Source: Inconstantimicrobium porci (GTDB lineage Bacteria > Bacillota > Clostridia > Clostridiales > Clostridiaceae). Taken from it: a stretch of 64,000 bases of DNA. Every line of letters starts with the position of its first letter. Position 1 is the stretch's first letter. A program made the position numbers and the translations under genes. Below are positions 16,988 to 27,976 of this stretch, in pieces. The notes under the pieces are model-generated. The model saw only the letters and a list, made by a program, of their open reading frames with translations. It had not been told where the DNA came from and ran no database searches. Where the stretch lies: contig NZ_VULX01000005.1 in assembly GCF_009696465.1 (NCBI RefSeq), positions 62,001-126,000 on the forward strand, given 5' to 3'.

Positions 16988-17112
16988 TAATTTATAATTA
17001 TCTAATTTATTAATTAAAAGTTTAAAAGAGAGATATGCTCTCTTTTTAGAACTCCCAACAGGGGAGTTCAATCCGAAATTATAAATTGTACATTTTACAT
17101 TCTAAATTAATA
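16988..17112 (-). repeat. Family A hairpin repeat, copy A2 (short form, core 17020-17074)
   Basis: On the minus strand the core starts GGATTGAACTCCCC-TGTT-GGGAGTTC and continues with AAAGAGAGCATATCTCTCTTT. The GGAGG/CCTCC module found in other copies is missing. The right flank is an AT-rich degenerate repeat (AATTATAAATTGTACATTTT). It lies 28 bp past the spoIID stop codon. Confidence 0.65.
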
Positions 17113-17139
17113 AAATATCTCTTCGTTCTAATCTCATAT

Positions 17140-18195
17140 CTATTTTATTTTTTGTATCTTTGTTCCTTCGTAGTAGTGCTCCAAAATTTCATCATACTTT
17201 TTCCCTCTTTTTGCCATGACATTAGCTCCCCACTGACTCATTCCTGTATTATGACCATACCCGGTACAAGATATAATCACTTTACCATTATTGAATGAAA
17301 GCTTAAAATAACTTGAATTAAGATTAAAAAGGCTCCTAAACTTTATGCCTGATATCTTTTTGCTTCCTATCTGAATTTCCTTGACTGCTCCAGATTTAGT
17401 ATTTGATAAAACTTTAACCTTACTGCTTAAATTTGATGAATTAATACCTGTATCTCCATAACTGTTCTTAACTATCCTGACAAACTGAGAATAAGGTATA
17501 GACTTATTAGACTTATACTTAGGGGCTATATCCTCTCCTGTACTTGATACAGACTTTAAGTATGGTATATCTCGATTGAATACATCTACTGAGTCTTCAG
17601 TCTTACCTGAACTTACAGCAAAATACTGTGGATGTGTTATTATTTCTCCGTCATATGTGATAACCTGCCCCGCTGTCTCATCAACTGCTGTACATACTTT
17701 CTTGTATAAAGAGTCAGCATTCTTTCCCCAACTGCTTATCCTCTTCTTTTTATCCATATAAACCTGACAGTGAGTAGAATCACATATATCGGCATTCTGA
17801 CCCTTTGGGCAGTGTCTTATTATCTTGTTTACAGCAAAAGTCCTTGCAGCAACTGCCTGAGCTTTTAGAGCCTCCACATCGAAATTTGCAGGCATTTCTG
17901 CACTCACCACACCTTTTACATAATCCTCTAGTGTAAGTTCCTCAATGCTGCCTGAAGCTGTTCTATAAACCTTTATCTTGTCCACTTTTATAATACCCTT
18001 TGATATACATTCACTATCAAGTGTAAAGCCTTTTACTTTTTCTATATTCTTGGACTTTACATTTCCGCTTGAACTAAAACACAGTATCCCCATTACTGTA
18101 ATTACTACTGCTGCTATAATTCCAATATATATTCTAAGTACTCTCTTAAACTTTTTACTGATTCTTTTCTTTTTATAGACTCTTATTCTCTTCAT
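17140..18195 (-). CDS. spoIID: Stage II sporulation protein D, peptidoglycan lytic transglycosylase
   Basis: A 351-residue protein with a basic start, one transmembrane helix (about 24-43, IYIGIIAAVVITVMGILCF) and a SpoIID/LytB domain (YVKGVVSAEMPANFDVEALK, AVAARTFAVNK, TAGQVITYDGEIITHPQYF, GYGHNTGMSQWGANVMAKRG). SpoIID degrades glycan strands during forespore engulfment, working with SpoIIM and SpoIIP in the mother-cell membrane. The catalytic-glutamate region SAEMP is intact. The ribosome binding site is AGGAGAAGCT. Neighbours murA, spoIIQ and spoIIID match the standard Firmicute order. Confidence 0.97.
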   Translation of the reverse strand: MKRIRVYKKKRISKKFKRVLRIYIGIIAAVVITVMGILCFSSSGNVKSKNIEKVKGFTLDSECISKGIIKVDKIKVYRTASGSIEELTLEDYVKGVVSAEMPANFDVEALKAQAVAARTFAVNKIIRHCPKGQNADICDSTHCQVYMDKKKRISSWGKNADSLYKKVCTAVDETAGQVITYDGEIITHPQYFAVSSGKTEDSVDVFNRDIPYLKSVSSTGEDIAPKYKSNKSIPYSQFVRIVKNSYGDTGINSSNLSSKVKVLSNTKSGAVKEIQIGSKKISGIKFRSLFNLNSSYFKLSFNNGKVIISCTGYGHNTGMSQWGANVMAKRGKKYDEILEHYYEGTKIQKIK

Positions 18196-18380
18196 AGCTT
18201 CTCCTAATACACTTTTATCGTCTAAAAACTTTTAAATTATTTAATTATGCTTATATATTAATTTATATTATATCATCTTTTAAATTATCACATAAAAATC
18301 AAAAGCTTATGTATTAGTACTAAGTTTAAACTCTACTCTCTAAGTTTTATACCTCATACTTAAAATAATCACAAATAATT

Positions 18381-18414
18381 AATGGCTGATACAACATCCA
18401 ATGTATCAGCCATT
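18381..18414 (-). terminator. Terminator after murA
   Basis: Perfect 13-bp inverted repeat AATGGCTGATACA / TGTATCAGCCATT with an 8-nt loop, 13 bp past the murA stop codon. The U tract is weak (TTAATTATTTG). Confidence 0.7.
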
Positions 18415-18427
18415 ATTAATATAGAAG

Positions 18428-19690
18428 CTATTCTTTTATTCTTTCTATATCAGCACCAAGCTTTCTAAGCTTATCTTCAATCTTTACATATCCTCTGTCT
18501 ATATTATATATATCTGTTACCTTTGTATATCCATCTGCCACAAGTCCAGCAAGAATCATTGCAGCTCCTGCCCTAAGATCTGTAGCCCTAACTTCACATC
18601 CGCTTAATCTTTTGACACCTTCGATAAATGCAGTTCTACCATCTACTTTAATGTCAGCCCCCATTCTAGCAAGTTCTGAAACATGCATAAATCTGTTTTC
18701 AAAAATAGTTTCTGTTATCATACTGGATCCTCTTGATAAAGACAATAAACTCATCATCTGAGCCTGCATATCAGTCGGAAAGCCAGGATAAGGCATAGTC
18801 TTAATATTTACTCCTGTTCTTTCATTCCTGCCATCAACTATAAGTGATTTGTGGTCAATCATATTAATCAAAACACCTGACTCTTTAAGTTTTGCAATTA
18901 CAGGTCTTAAGTGCTCCTCATTAATTCCATTGATTTTTATCTTGCTCTTAGTTATTGCTGCTGCTACAAGAAATGTACCAGCTTCAATCCTGTCATAAAT
19001 TGGTTTATATTCAATACCTCGTAATTCGTCAACGCCATCTATAACAATTTTTCCTGTTCCTGCGCCAAATATATTAGCACCCATTTTAATTAGAAAATCT
19101 ACAAGATCAGTTATTTCAGGCTCCTGTGCAGCATTTTCAATTATTGTTCTTCCTTTAGCAAGTACTGAGGCCATAATTATATTTTCAGTTGCGCCTACTG
19201 AAGGAAAATCAAGATATACTTTATTGCCTTTTAATCCTTTTGCTTTTACTTCTACGAAACCATGACCAATATTAACATCGGCACCAAGCATCTTTAATCC
19301 TTTAAGATGAAGATCAATAGGCCTTGATCCAATATTACATCCTCCAGGCATAGAAAGTCTGCAAACTCCAAATTTAGATACCATAGGTCCTAATACTAAA
19401 AATGATGCCCTCATTTTACGAACAAGCTCAGAATTACCATCAAGAGGTCTGATATTATTGTTATCTATTAAAATTTCATTAGTTTTTTTATCTATATTAA
19501 TACTTGAACCTGATTGCTGCAGAATACTAGTTATGACACTTACATCTTCAAGCATAGGAGCATTTTTTATCTTAACTTTATCACTGCATAAAATTGATGA
19601 TGCTATTATAGGCAGTACAGCATTTTTAGCTGAGCTGATATTTACTTCTCCATTCAATTCATTTCCACCATTAATTATTATCTTATCCAT
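18428..19690 (-). CDS. murA: UDP-N-acetylglucosamine 1-carboxyvinyltransferase
   Basis: MurA transfers enolpyruvate from PEP to UDP-GlcNAc, the first committed step of peptidoglycan synthesis. At 420 residues it is full length. It shows INGGNELNGEVNISSAKNAV at the N-terminus (substrate lysine/asparagine pair), RMSMPGGCNIGSRPIDLHLK-like CRLSMPGGCNIGSRPIDLHL with the fosfomycin-target cysteine, and DLRAGAAMILAGLVADG near the end. The ATG follows GGAGGACATTT. It forms a unit with ywmB upstream. Firmicutes often carry two murA paralogues; this is the one linked to ywmB and spoIID. Confidence 0.97.
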   Translation of the reverse strand: MDKIIINGGNELNGEVNISSAKNAVLPIIASSILCSDKVKIKNAPMLEDVSVITSILQQSGSSINIDKKTNEILIDNNNIRPLDGNSELVRKMRASFLVLGPMVSKFGVCRLSMPGGCNIGSRPIDLHLKGLKMLGADVNIGHGFVEVKAKGLKGNKVYLDFPSVGATENIIMASVLAKGRTIIENAAQEPEITDLVDFLIKMGANIFGAGTGKIVIDGVDELRGIEYKPIYDRIEAGTFLVAAAITKSKIKINGINEEHLRPVIAKLKESGVLINMIDHKSLIVDGRNERTGVNIKTMPYPGFPTDMQAQMMSLLSLSRGSSMITETIFENRFMHVSELARMGADIKVDGRTAFIEGVKRLSGCEVRATDLRAGAAMILAGLVADGYTKVTDIYNIDRGYVKIEDKLRKLGADIERIKE

Positions 19691-19711
19691 AAATGTCCTC
19701 CATAAAATTTG

Positions 19712-20341
19712 TTAGTATGTTATAAATATGTCTGGTGTTCCCAAAATAATATATGTGCCGGAATCATATCTGCATACTGCATAATTAATACGAAATGACC
19801 CATTATCAGCGATTCCTGCATACCCAGAATTAATGGGGATTGTACGAATATTCTCTGCTCCATGCTGCTTTAAAACACTAGTTAATTTTTCTATTTCTTT
19901 ATCAGTATCCTTATTTATCTTCCCCTTTATATAGGTAAAATATCTTTTTTCTTTACATTTGTAATTTGTAAATTTTTCTAATTGTTTTTTTATGCTGGCA
20001 AGTTCTTTTTTGTCTGTTAATTTGATTAACTCTATAACTACCTCCTTTGTTTTATCATCTCTTACGCCGGCCTCATAATTTATATTATTCATTTTTCCAA
20101 TAATTGTTATATAGTTTTTATCTTTTTCTATCCTCTCAACACTACTATTATTTTTAAAATTATTTATAATACTATCACATGAACAATTATAGTAACCTAC
20201 ATATTTAAGTCCAATTTCATTTATATCCATAAGTTCATCAGCTAATTTGCTATAAGTAAAACTTCCTATTGTTCCACTGCTACATATAAATAAAATTAAA
20301 AATACTAATATATTAACTTTAATTAATAACTTTTTTTTCAT
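19712..20341 (-). CDS. ywmB: YwmB-family (DUF1779, TATA-box-binding-protein-like) exported protein
   Basis: About 209 residues with an N-terminal hydrophobic export segment (LLIKVNILVFLILFICSSGT) and a mixed alpha/beta body. Recognition is mainly by synteny: in B. subtilis ywmB lies between the atp operon and murAA-spoIID, exactly the position here. It also shares the length and export signal. Function is unknown. Start choice: GAGGG precedes both a GTG (20350) and an ATG three codons later (20341); the ATG has better spacing. It ends 21 bp before the murA start, so the two are probably co-transcribed. Confidence 0.7.
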   Translation of the reverse strand: MKKKLLIKVNILVFLILFICSSGTIGSFTYSKLADELMDINEIGLKYVGYYNCSCDSIINNFKNNSSVERIEKDKNYITIIGKMNNINYEAGVRDDKTKEVVIELIKLTDKKELASIKKQLEKFTNYKCKEKRYFTYIKGKINKDTDKEIEKLTSVLKQHGAENIRTIPINSGYAGIADNGSFRINYAVCRYDSGTYIILGTPDIFITY

Positions 20342-20531
20342 CTTTTTCACATCCCTCTAATATGAATACTGTCCACATTATAGAGATTTAAAACACAATT
20401 ACAAAAAATAACCTTTATTTAAATATTATCTATAGCGATTCAAATAAGAATGATCATTGATCACCCATCATTATTTATAAGTTCTCTTTAGTAGCAAAAT
20501 ACACTGAAGACTAAAATAAACTTAAATACAA

Positions 20532-20569
20532 AAGAAATCCGCTAGTGTTTTACCACTAACGGATTTCTT
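20532..20569 (-). terminator. Terminator of the atp operon
   Basis: Inverted repeat AAGAAATCCGCTAGTG / CACTAACGGATTTCTT (one G-T type pair), 6-nt loop, then TTTTGTATTT on the minus strand. It starts 3 bp after the atpC stop codon. Confidence 0.9.
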
Positions 20570-20571
20570 GT

Positions 20572-20979
20572 TTACTTACTATATTTCTCTACAATATTAA
20601 TTCTTGTTACTGCTCTAAGAAGAGCAATTTCAGCTCTCTTAATATCAACATGAGAATTTTCATTAATTCTTTTTTCTGCTCTTTCTTTTGCACTTTCAGC
20701 ACGCTTTGTATCAATATCTTTAGGCCACTCAGCTGCATCACAGCAGAAAGTAAGATTATTATCACTGAATTCAACAACACCTGTTGATGTAAACAGTACT
20801 TTTTCTTCTCCATTTTCATCTGTAAATGAAGTCATTGCAGGTTTTGTTATTGTAACGAATCTAGTGTGACCAGGAAGGATTTCAAACTGACCATCTAAAT
20901 TCACTGACTTGAATTTTTTTATTTGACCAGAATATAATTCTTTATCTGGTGTTATCAAGGTTAATTTATAGGTACTCAT
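20572..20979 (-). CDS. atpC: F1Fo ATP synthase epsilon subunit
   Basis: 135 residues: an N-terminal beta-sandwich (STYKLTLITPDKELYSGQIK ... GQFEILPGHTRFVTITKPA) and a C-terminal helical hairpin (KRAESAKERAEKRINENSHV). The subunit sits on the gamma stalk and can inhibit ATP hydrolysis. It is the last gene of the operon, 22 bp after atpD, with a GAGGGGATAGGATT ribosome binding site. Confidence 0.96.
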   Translation of the reverse strand: MSTYKLTLITPDKELYSGQIKKFKSVNLDGQFEILPGHTRFVTITKPAMTSFTDENGEEKVLFTSTGVVEFSDNNLTFCCDAAEWPKDIDTKRAESAKERAEKRINENSHVDIKRAEIALLRAVTRINIVEKYSK

Positions 20980-21001
20980 AATCCTATCCCCTCTCTATAA
21001 G

Positions 21002-22408
<1,407 letters not shown>

Positions 22409-22411
22409 TTA

Positions 22412-23266
22412 CTATTTTTGTGCTTCTGCTCCACTGACTATTTCAGTTATTTCCTGAGTTATAGCACTTTGTCTTATTCTATTATACTTAGTATTTAATG
22501 AATCAAGCAGCTCATTCGCATTACTTGATGCGTTATCCATAGCAGTCATTCTCGAACTGAATTCGCAACACTTTGCATTAAGCATCATGTTTAAAACTGC
22601 TGATTTTGAATAAACATTAAGTACCTCTTCAAGTGCTTCTCTGCCTCTTGGTTCAATTAAATATTCACCTTCAGATTCTATTTCTGTCTTCTCTAAAGGA
22701 AGTATCTTTTTAATCTTTATTTCTTGTTTAATTGAAGAAAGAAACTCAGTATACACTACTTTTACTTCTCCAACTTCCCCTTCTTTAAATAATCTTAAAG
22801 CATGCTCATAAATTATTCTTGATTCCTTTGCTGTTGGAACATCACCAATCTGCACATATTCAGCAGCAGTTTCTATTCCATACTTTTTCATATATGAAAT
22901 TCCTTTTTGTCCAACAACCATTACTAAAGCTTCATTATCGCTTTTCTGTATTTCATCATATAACTTAATTGCAAGGTTAGTATTATATCCACCACACAAA
23001 CCTGTGTCTGATGACATAAGTATATATAATGTTTTCTTTGAATCATTGCCTTTTAAATAAATATTACCTTCATCCGGTTCAACTGCAGATAAAATCTGTT
23101 CAGTCACCATTGTAACTGATTCAAAATACTTATTATTAACATCAAGAGCTGCTCTTATTTTTCTAAGTCTAGAAGTGGCTACAAGACCCATGGCTTTTGT
23201 AATTTTTCTAGTATTCGTAACGGATTTAATTCTACGTTTTAAATCAATTAGTCCTGCTCCAGCCAT
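22412..23266 (-). CDS. atpG: F1Fo ATP synthase gamma subunit
   Basis: 284 residues of the rotor shaft. N-terminal coiled-coil MAGAGLIDLKRRIKSVTNTR and C-terminal coiled-coil MTAMDNASSNANELLDSLNT are the two family signatures. The frame opens upstream at a GTG, but the ATG at 23266 has an ideal AGGAGGTGGAATTA site. It is placed between atpA and atpD as usual. Confidence 0.97.
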   Translation of the reverse strand: MAGAGLIDLKRRIKSVTNTRKITKAMGLVATSRLRKIRAALDVNNKYFESVTMVTEQILSAVEPDEGNIYLKGNDSKKTLYILMSSDTGLCGGYNTNLAIKLYDEIQKSDNEALVMVVGQKGISYMKKYGIETAAEYVQIGDVPTAKESRIIYEHALRLFKEGEVGEVKVVYTEFLSSIKQEIKIKKILPLEKTEIESEGEYLIEPRGREALEEVLNVYSKSAVLNMMLNAKCCEFSSRMTAMDNASSNANELLDSLNTKYNRIRQSAITQEITEIVSGAEAQK

Positions 23267-23304
23267 TAATTCCACCTCCTAAAAGTCTGCATAGCTTATA
23301 AAAG

Positions 23305-24819
23305 CTATGCACCTTGTAAGAATATTTTCTTAAATTCAACTATTGCCTGATCAAGCTGAGCTGTTATTTCATCAGTCAACACTTTCTTTGCAAGTATTTC
23401 TTTTCCAATTTCTCTATAATGAGTATCTACATATTCAAAGAATTCACTTTCGAATTTCTTAATATCTGACACTTTAATATCTGATAAGAAATTATGTGTT
23501 ACAGCATATATAATCATTACCTGTTTCTCTATATCCATAGGACTATATTGATCTTGCTTTAACACTTCCATTATTCTCTTACCTTTTTCAAGTCTATTGC
23601 TAGTATCTTTATCAAGATCTGATCCAAATTGAGCAAATGCAGCAAGCTCTCTATACTGAGCAAGTTCAAGTCTTAATGTACCACTTACCTGCTTCATAGC
23701 CTTAATCTGAGCACTTCCTCCAACTCTTGATACAGAAATACCGGCATTAACAGCTGGTCTCTGTCCTGCAAGGAACAATTCAGATTCAAGGAATATCTGT
23801 CCATCTGTAATTGATATAACGTTAGTAGGTATATATGCCGTAACATCTCCTGCTAATGTTTCTATTATAGGAAGTGCAGTTATTGAACCTCCTCCATTCT
23901 TTTCAGAAAGTTTTGCAGCTCTTTCAAGAAGTCTTGAATGTATGTAGAACACATCTCCCGGATAAGCTTCTCTACCTGGTGCTCTCTTTAAAAGAAGAGA
24001 CATAGTTCTGTATGCAACAGCATGTTTTGATAAATCATCATAAACAATTAGGACATCTTTACCCTGATGCATGAAATATTCACCAATTGAGCATCCAGCA
24101 TAAGGTGCAAGATATTGAAGTGGTGCAGTTTCAGATGCTGTAGATGATACAACTATTGTATAATCTAAAGATCCCATTTCTTCAAAAGTATTAACTATAT
24201 GAGCTACTGTTGACTGTTTCTGTCCAATAGCAACATATATACAAATTACATCTTTACCTTTCTGATTTAAGATTGTATCAATTGCAATTGCAGTTTTACC
24301 AGTCTGTCTATCTCCTATAATAAGTTCTCTTTGTCCCTTACCAATTGGAATCATAGAGTCTATAGCTTTAATACCAGTCTGTAGTGGTTCATTAACAGAA
24401 CTTCTGTCGATAATACTTGGGGCTGGTACCTCAATAGGTCTGTAACCATCATTTTTAACAGGCCCCTTACCATCTATTGGAATACCTAATGAATTGACCA
24501 CTCTTCCAATTAGCGCTTCACCAACTGGAACTTCAACTATCTTTCCAGTTCTTTCAACAATATCTCCTTCTTTTATTCCTTCTTCAGGTCCAAGAAGAAC
24601 ACATCCAACGTTATCCTGTTCAAGGTTAAGAGCCATTCCGTAAACATTGTTAGGGAATATTAAAAGTTCGCCCTGCATACAGTCATCTAATCCATAAACT
24701 CTTGCAACACCGTCACCTATCTGAACAATTGTTCCTGAATCAACTGTCTTTATGTTCTTTTCATATTTTTGAATCTCATTTTTAATTATAGAAGTAATTT
24801 CTTCTGGTTTGATATTCAT
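23305..24819 (-). CDS. atpA: F1Fo ATP synthase alpha subunit
   Basis: 504 residues. P-loop [15 protein letters not shown] near residue 170, [20 protein letters not shown] and the [18 protein letters not shown] signature identify it. The subunit binds nucleotide non-catalytically. It starts at an ATG behind GAGGTGAGTCT and follows atpH by 10 bp. Confidence 0.99.
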   Translation of the reverse strand: MNIKPEEITSIIKNEIQKYEKNIKTVDSGTIVQIGDGVARVYGLDDCMQGELLIFPNNVYGMALNLEQDNVGCVLLGPEEGIKEGDIVERTGKIVEVPVGEALIGRVVNSLGIPIDGKGPVKNDGYRPIEVPAPSIIDRSSVNEPLQTGIKAIDSMIPIGKGQRELIIGDRQTGKTAIAIDTILNQKGKDVICIYVAIGQKQSTVAHIVNTFEEMGSLDYTIVVSSTASETAPLQYLAPYAGCSIGEYFMHQGKDVLIVYDDLSKHAVAYRTMSLLLKRAPGREAYPGDVFYIHSRLLERAAKLSEKNGGGSITALPIIETLAGDVTAYIPTNVISITDGQIFLESELFLAGQRPAVNAGISVSRVGGSAQIKAMKQVSGTLRLELAQYRELAAFAQFGSDLDKDTSNRLEKGKRIMEVLKQDQYSPMDIEKQVMIIYAVTHNFLSDIKVSDIKKFESEFFEYVDTHYREIGKEILAKKVLTDEITAQLDQAIVEFKKIFLQGA

Positions 24820-24829
24820 AGACTCACCT

Positions 24830-25369
24830 CTATTCTCGCTTAAGCATTAATTCTTTCATCTCATGAAGTTTACTCTTCAATGTGCCATCAATAACATCAT
24901 TGCCTACCCTTACATAAAGACCTCCAATTATGCTTTTGTCGATTTCCTCTTCTATTATAATCTTTTTATTATATTTTCCCTGCAGCTTGTCGTTAAGTCT
25001 GTTTCTCTGCTCTTCTGTAAGCGGAATCACACTCTTAACTTTAGCCTTAAGAGTATTATGCTTTTCAAGATAGATGTTTTCCATCTGGTTAAGTTTTTCT
25101 CTTAAGAAAAGAATTCTATCTTTCTCTATCAGTATTAACAAGAAAGATAATAAATCTTCATCAATATTGCCTTTGAAAATCTTAATAAATGTTTTCTTTT
25201 TTTGTGTAGTACTTATCTGAGGATGCTTGATTACTTCATAGAACTCATGATTATTATCTATAATATTACATATTGTTCTAAGGTCATTAATATACTCTTC
25301 AACCTTACCTTTTTCTTCAGCAACATTATATAATGCAAGAGCATATCGCCTATCTAAATATTCATACAT
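24830..25369 (-). CDS. atpH: F1Fo ATP synthase delta subunit
   Basis: 179 residues with the OSCP/delta pattern: N-terminal helical domain ([20 protein letters not shown]) and the C-terminal stretch [20 protein letters not shown]. It links F1 to the peripheral stalk. The start lies 3 bp past the atpF stop codon and has little SD, so translation is probably coupled to atpF. Confidence 0.95.
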   Translation of the reverse strand: MYEYLDRRYALALYNVAEEKGKVEEYINDLRTICNIIDNNHEFYEVIKHPQISTTQKKKTFIKIFKGNIDEDLLSFLLILIEKDRILFLREKLNQMENIYLEKHNTLKAKVKSVIPLTEEQRNRLNDKLQGKYNKKIIIEEEIDKSIIGGLYVRVGNDVIDGTLKSKLHEMKELMLKRE

Positions 25370-25372
25370 AAA

Positions 25373-25852
25373 TTAGATACCTACCTTATCAATAAATTCA
25401 TTGATTAGTTTTCTATGTTTCTCTTCATCTATTGATTCCTCAAGGGCCTTAGCTGAAAGCAATACAGCTAAATCAACAACCTGACTTTTTATTTCAGATT
25501 CTGCTTTTTGCTTTTCAAGCTTAATTTCTACTGCTGCTCTTTCTCTTATTGCCTTAGCCTCTTTATTTGCATCCTCTATTATTTCATCATATATCTTATC
25601 TGCTTTCTGCTTTCTTTTTTCAATAATCTGTTTTCCTTCAGCTTTTGCAGATTTTAAAAGTTTCTGATTCTCCACTAGTAAAATTCTAGCTTTTTCTGCA
25701 TCTTCTTCAGCTTTGTCTATATTATCCTTTATATCATTTTCTCTTTCATCTATTATTTTTTTGACTTTATCGAAAAAGAAATATTTACCTATCAATACAA
25801 TAAGAAAAAAGTTAAACATAGACCAAAAAACTATAGGAAGTTGTATTTCCAT
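25373..25852 (-). CDS. atpF: F1Fo ATP synthase b subunit
   Basis: 159 residues: one N-terminal membrane helix (IVFWSMFNFFLIVLIGKYFF) and a long Lys/Glu-rich amphipathic helix that dimerises as the peripheral stalk. The internal start ATG follows a GAGG site. Confidence 0.95.
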   Translation of the reverse strand: MEIQLPIVFWSMFNFFLIVLIGKYFFFDKVKKIIDERENDIKDNIDKAEEDAEKARILLVENQKLLKSAKAEGKQIIEKRKQKADKIYDEIIEDANKEAKAIRERAAVEIKLEKQKAESEIKSQVVDLAVLLSAKALEESIDEEKHRKLINEFIDKVGI

Positions 25853-25938
25853 AAACCTCTTGACCTCCCTTCGGAGTCATATTATTTACTAATCACTCAC
25901 AAAGTTTATATATTCGTAATTCTTAAAGATTTAAATTA

Positions 25939-26148
25939 TAATTTTAAAACTAATAATATAGCTATGATTAATCCATATATTGCAGTACCTTCTGCAAGAC
26001 CACCACCGATTAATAATGCTGTAGTTATTTTACCTGAAGCTTCTGGCTGTCTTGATATTCCTTCAACTGCCTTTCCAGTTGCTATACCAATACCAACTCC
26101 TGCTCCTAAACCTGCTAAAACTGCAATTCCTGCTGCTAATGCTGTCAT
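25939..26148 (-). CDS. atpE: F1Fo ATP synthase c subunit (proton type)
   Basis: A 70-residue hairpin of two membrane helices joined by the polar loop SRQPEASG. The ion-binding carboxylate is E52-E53 in [13 protein letters not shown]. Sodium-type c rings have Gln in helix 1 (position of Ile in GVGIGIA here) and Ser/Thr right after the glutamate (Gly here), so this enzyme should use protons. The start is the ATG at 26148 behind AAGGAGGAAATTATT; the frame opens earlier at a TTG that overlaps this site. Stop-side boundary is the end of the frame near 25936-25939. Confidence 0.94.
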
Positions 26149-26181
26149 AATAATTTCCTCCTTAAATTTCAAAAAATATAA

Positions 26182-26847
26182 TTAATGTTCTGGAAGTACT
26201 TTAACCTGTATCATAGTTAACATTAAAAATACTACCGTTTGTAATGCGCCATCAAATACATCAAAGTAAAGATGGACTGGTACTGGCGCTCCAATTGCAA
26301 AGTTACCTAAAGCACTATAGACAAGATCTATAACAACTGTCGCTGCCATCATATTACCAAAAAGTCTTAGTGAAAGAGATATTGGAAATACTGCACGTTC
26401 CATAATATTAATTGGAAGCATTACGGCAAATGGTTTTCCATATCCCAATAAATAATGAACAAATCCAAGCTTCTTTATAGCATTTCCATGGATAAGCAAA
26501 AATGAACATAATGCAAGTCCTAGTGCAATACTATAATTCTGCGTTGGTGGCTTAATTCCGATAAGTCCTAAAAGATTCATCACTAATAGAAAAGCTGCCA
26601 GTGTTCCGAATATAGGGATGTATGATTCATACGCTTCTCCCATATTAGAATCAACTAGATTTTTAATTGTAGTGTAGAAATATTCTACTGCTGTCTGCTT
26701 TCTATCAGGAACCTTTTTTAAGTTCCTTGTAGCCCATATCATAAGAATGGTAAGTGAAATCATTATTGCCCATTGTACAACTACTTCCTGATTGAATACA
26801 ATATGGAACTTACCTATTGGAATTGAAATAAGTTTTGATACCTCCAA
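26182..26847 (-). CDS. atpB: F1Fo ATP synthase a subunit
   Basis: A 221-residue polytopic membrane protein with the essential arginine in SLSLRLFGNMMAATVVIDLV. It forms the proton half-channels against the c ring. The start is a TTG (26847) just past the atpI stop codon; AGGAAG lies 9 bp upstream and no ATG lies near. It precedes atpE by 34 bp. Confidence 0.95.
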   Translation of the reverse strand: MEVSKLISIPIGKFHIVFNQEVVVQWAIMISLTILMIWATRNLKKVPDRKQTAVEYFYTTIKNLVDSNMGEAYESYIPIFGTLAAFLLVMNLLGLIGIKPPTQNYSIALGLALCSFLLIHGNAIKKLGFVHYLLGYGKPFAVMLPINIMERAVFPISLSLRLFGNMMAATVVIDLVYSALGNFAIGAPVPVHLYFDVFDGALQTVVFLMLTMIQVKVLPEH

Positions 26848-26849
26848 AA

Positions 26850-27218
26850 TTATTCACTTCCTCTCTCATCTCTTAGAAAGGCAAAACCTATTGAAAAATA
26901 ATTAAATGATATACCTAAACAATAACTTAATAAGCCTGCAAAACTATCTTTAAAGAATAAAGAAAATAATGCAATCATTAATATTCTTCCTATGTCTATT
27001 ATTACTATACTACTTCTACTTATTGCCTTTTTAACAAGAAGTCTATCAAGCATATATCCTTTTAATGTAAAACTTATATTATATAAAATAAGACCAGAAA
27101 AAAAACCTCCTGCTGCATAAAAGCATCTCATTAAAAGTAATAAAAGTGTAATAGAAGATCCAAGCAATAAATTTGTTTTAAACATATCATATAATAGTTT
27201 TTTTAAACTAGATTTCAT
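26850..27218 (-). CDS. atpI: ATP synthase assembly protein AtpI
   Basis: 122 residues with four predicted hydrophobic segments and the atpI position as first gene of the operon. Family knowledge: AtpI helps assemble the c ring or moves Mg2+. The sequence is poorly conserved, so the call rests on topology and place. An AGGAGAAAATCT site precedes the ATG. Confidence 0.8.
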   Translation of the reverse strand: MKSSLKKLLYDMFKTNLLLGSSITLLLLLMRCFYAAGGFFSGLILYNISFTLKGYMLDRLLVKKAISRSSIVIIDIGRILMIALFSLFFKDSFAGLLSYCLGISFNYFSIGFAFLRDERGSE

Positions 27219-27927
27219 AAATAGATTTTCTCCTTACTCGAGCCTGTAATTATTATATTACTATGTTTTCTTTTCCGTAATATCCATTTAGGTTGATTTT
27301 AGTTCAAATTTGTTGATTTATTAAAAATACATTCATATTGGGTCAATTTACTTGCATAATTTAGCGTTTATTTCCTTTCATTCATATTGGTTTAAATAAT
27401 GTTAGTTTTCTATTCAATTTTCAGAATATTTAGTCTTTAAAAGCAATAATCAATTTAATTATTGTTAACATTTTCATTTAGCTTTTTGTATCTTTTTTAA
27501 AAAATTTAATCAATATATATCAACAATTTATAATTTATCAGTTTTTCATTCTTATATTAGGATAATGTCAGAGCTAAATAATATTGAATTTGAACTATCA
27601 TTTTAATTCAATTAAAAGTTTATTTGATACAAAATGTTAACACTATGTTCATATTTTATTTTACATATATATACATTTATTGTATATATTCGCTACATAT
27701 GTGTTTATACTTACTATGTTTAATATACATTTTTACTGCCTTAAGCAGTTTTTTTCACTTTTATACTGCTCAGTACAAAAACAAATATTTTTATAGTACA
27801 TAAATCATCAATGTTGTTCATAATTTATTCATATTGATACTGATTAGTATAACTTTTTCTACAAATATCGATGTAATCTAATTTCCATAGAATAATTCAT
27901 TTATAAATCATTCTTCTTACATAAAAA
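27219..27927. other. Gene-free, very AT-rich region upstream of the atp operon
   Basis: About 710 bp without a convincing ORF. It must contain the atp operon promoter on the minus strand; a TTGACC with weak -10 candidates lies at about 27340-27350. CATTCATATTG occurs at 27330-27340 and 27379-27389, a shorter match at 27827-27836. A small plus-strand hairpin ACTGC-CTTAA-GCAGT with TTTTTTT follows at about 27735-27757. No known riboswitch is apparent. Confidence 0.5.
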
Positions 27928-27957
27928 ACTGAGTTAAAACAGATGTTTTAACTCAGT
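27928..27957 (-). terminator. Terminator after thlA
   Basis: Perfect 13-bp inverted repeat ACTGAGTTAAAAC / GTTTTAACTCAGT with a 4-nt loop, followed by TTTTTTATG on the minus strand. Confidence 0.9.
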
Positions 27958-27976
27958 CATAATATATTTTTTATTA

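Noticed and set aside
25939-26148. Sodium-driven ATP synthase
   Set aside because: The c subunit lacks the helix-1 Gln and the Ser/Thr after the ion-binding Glu that mark sodium-type rings.
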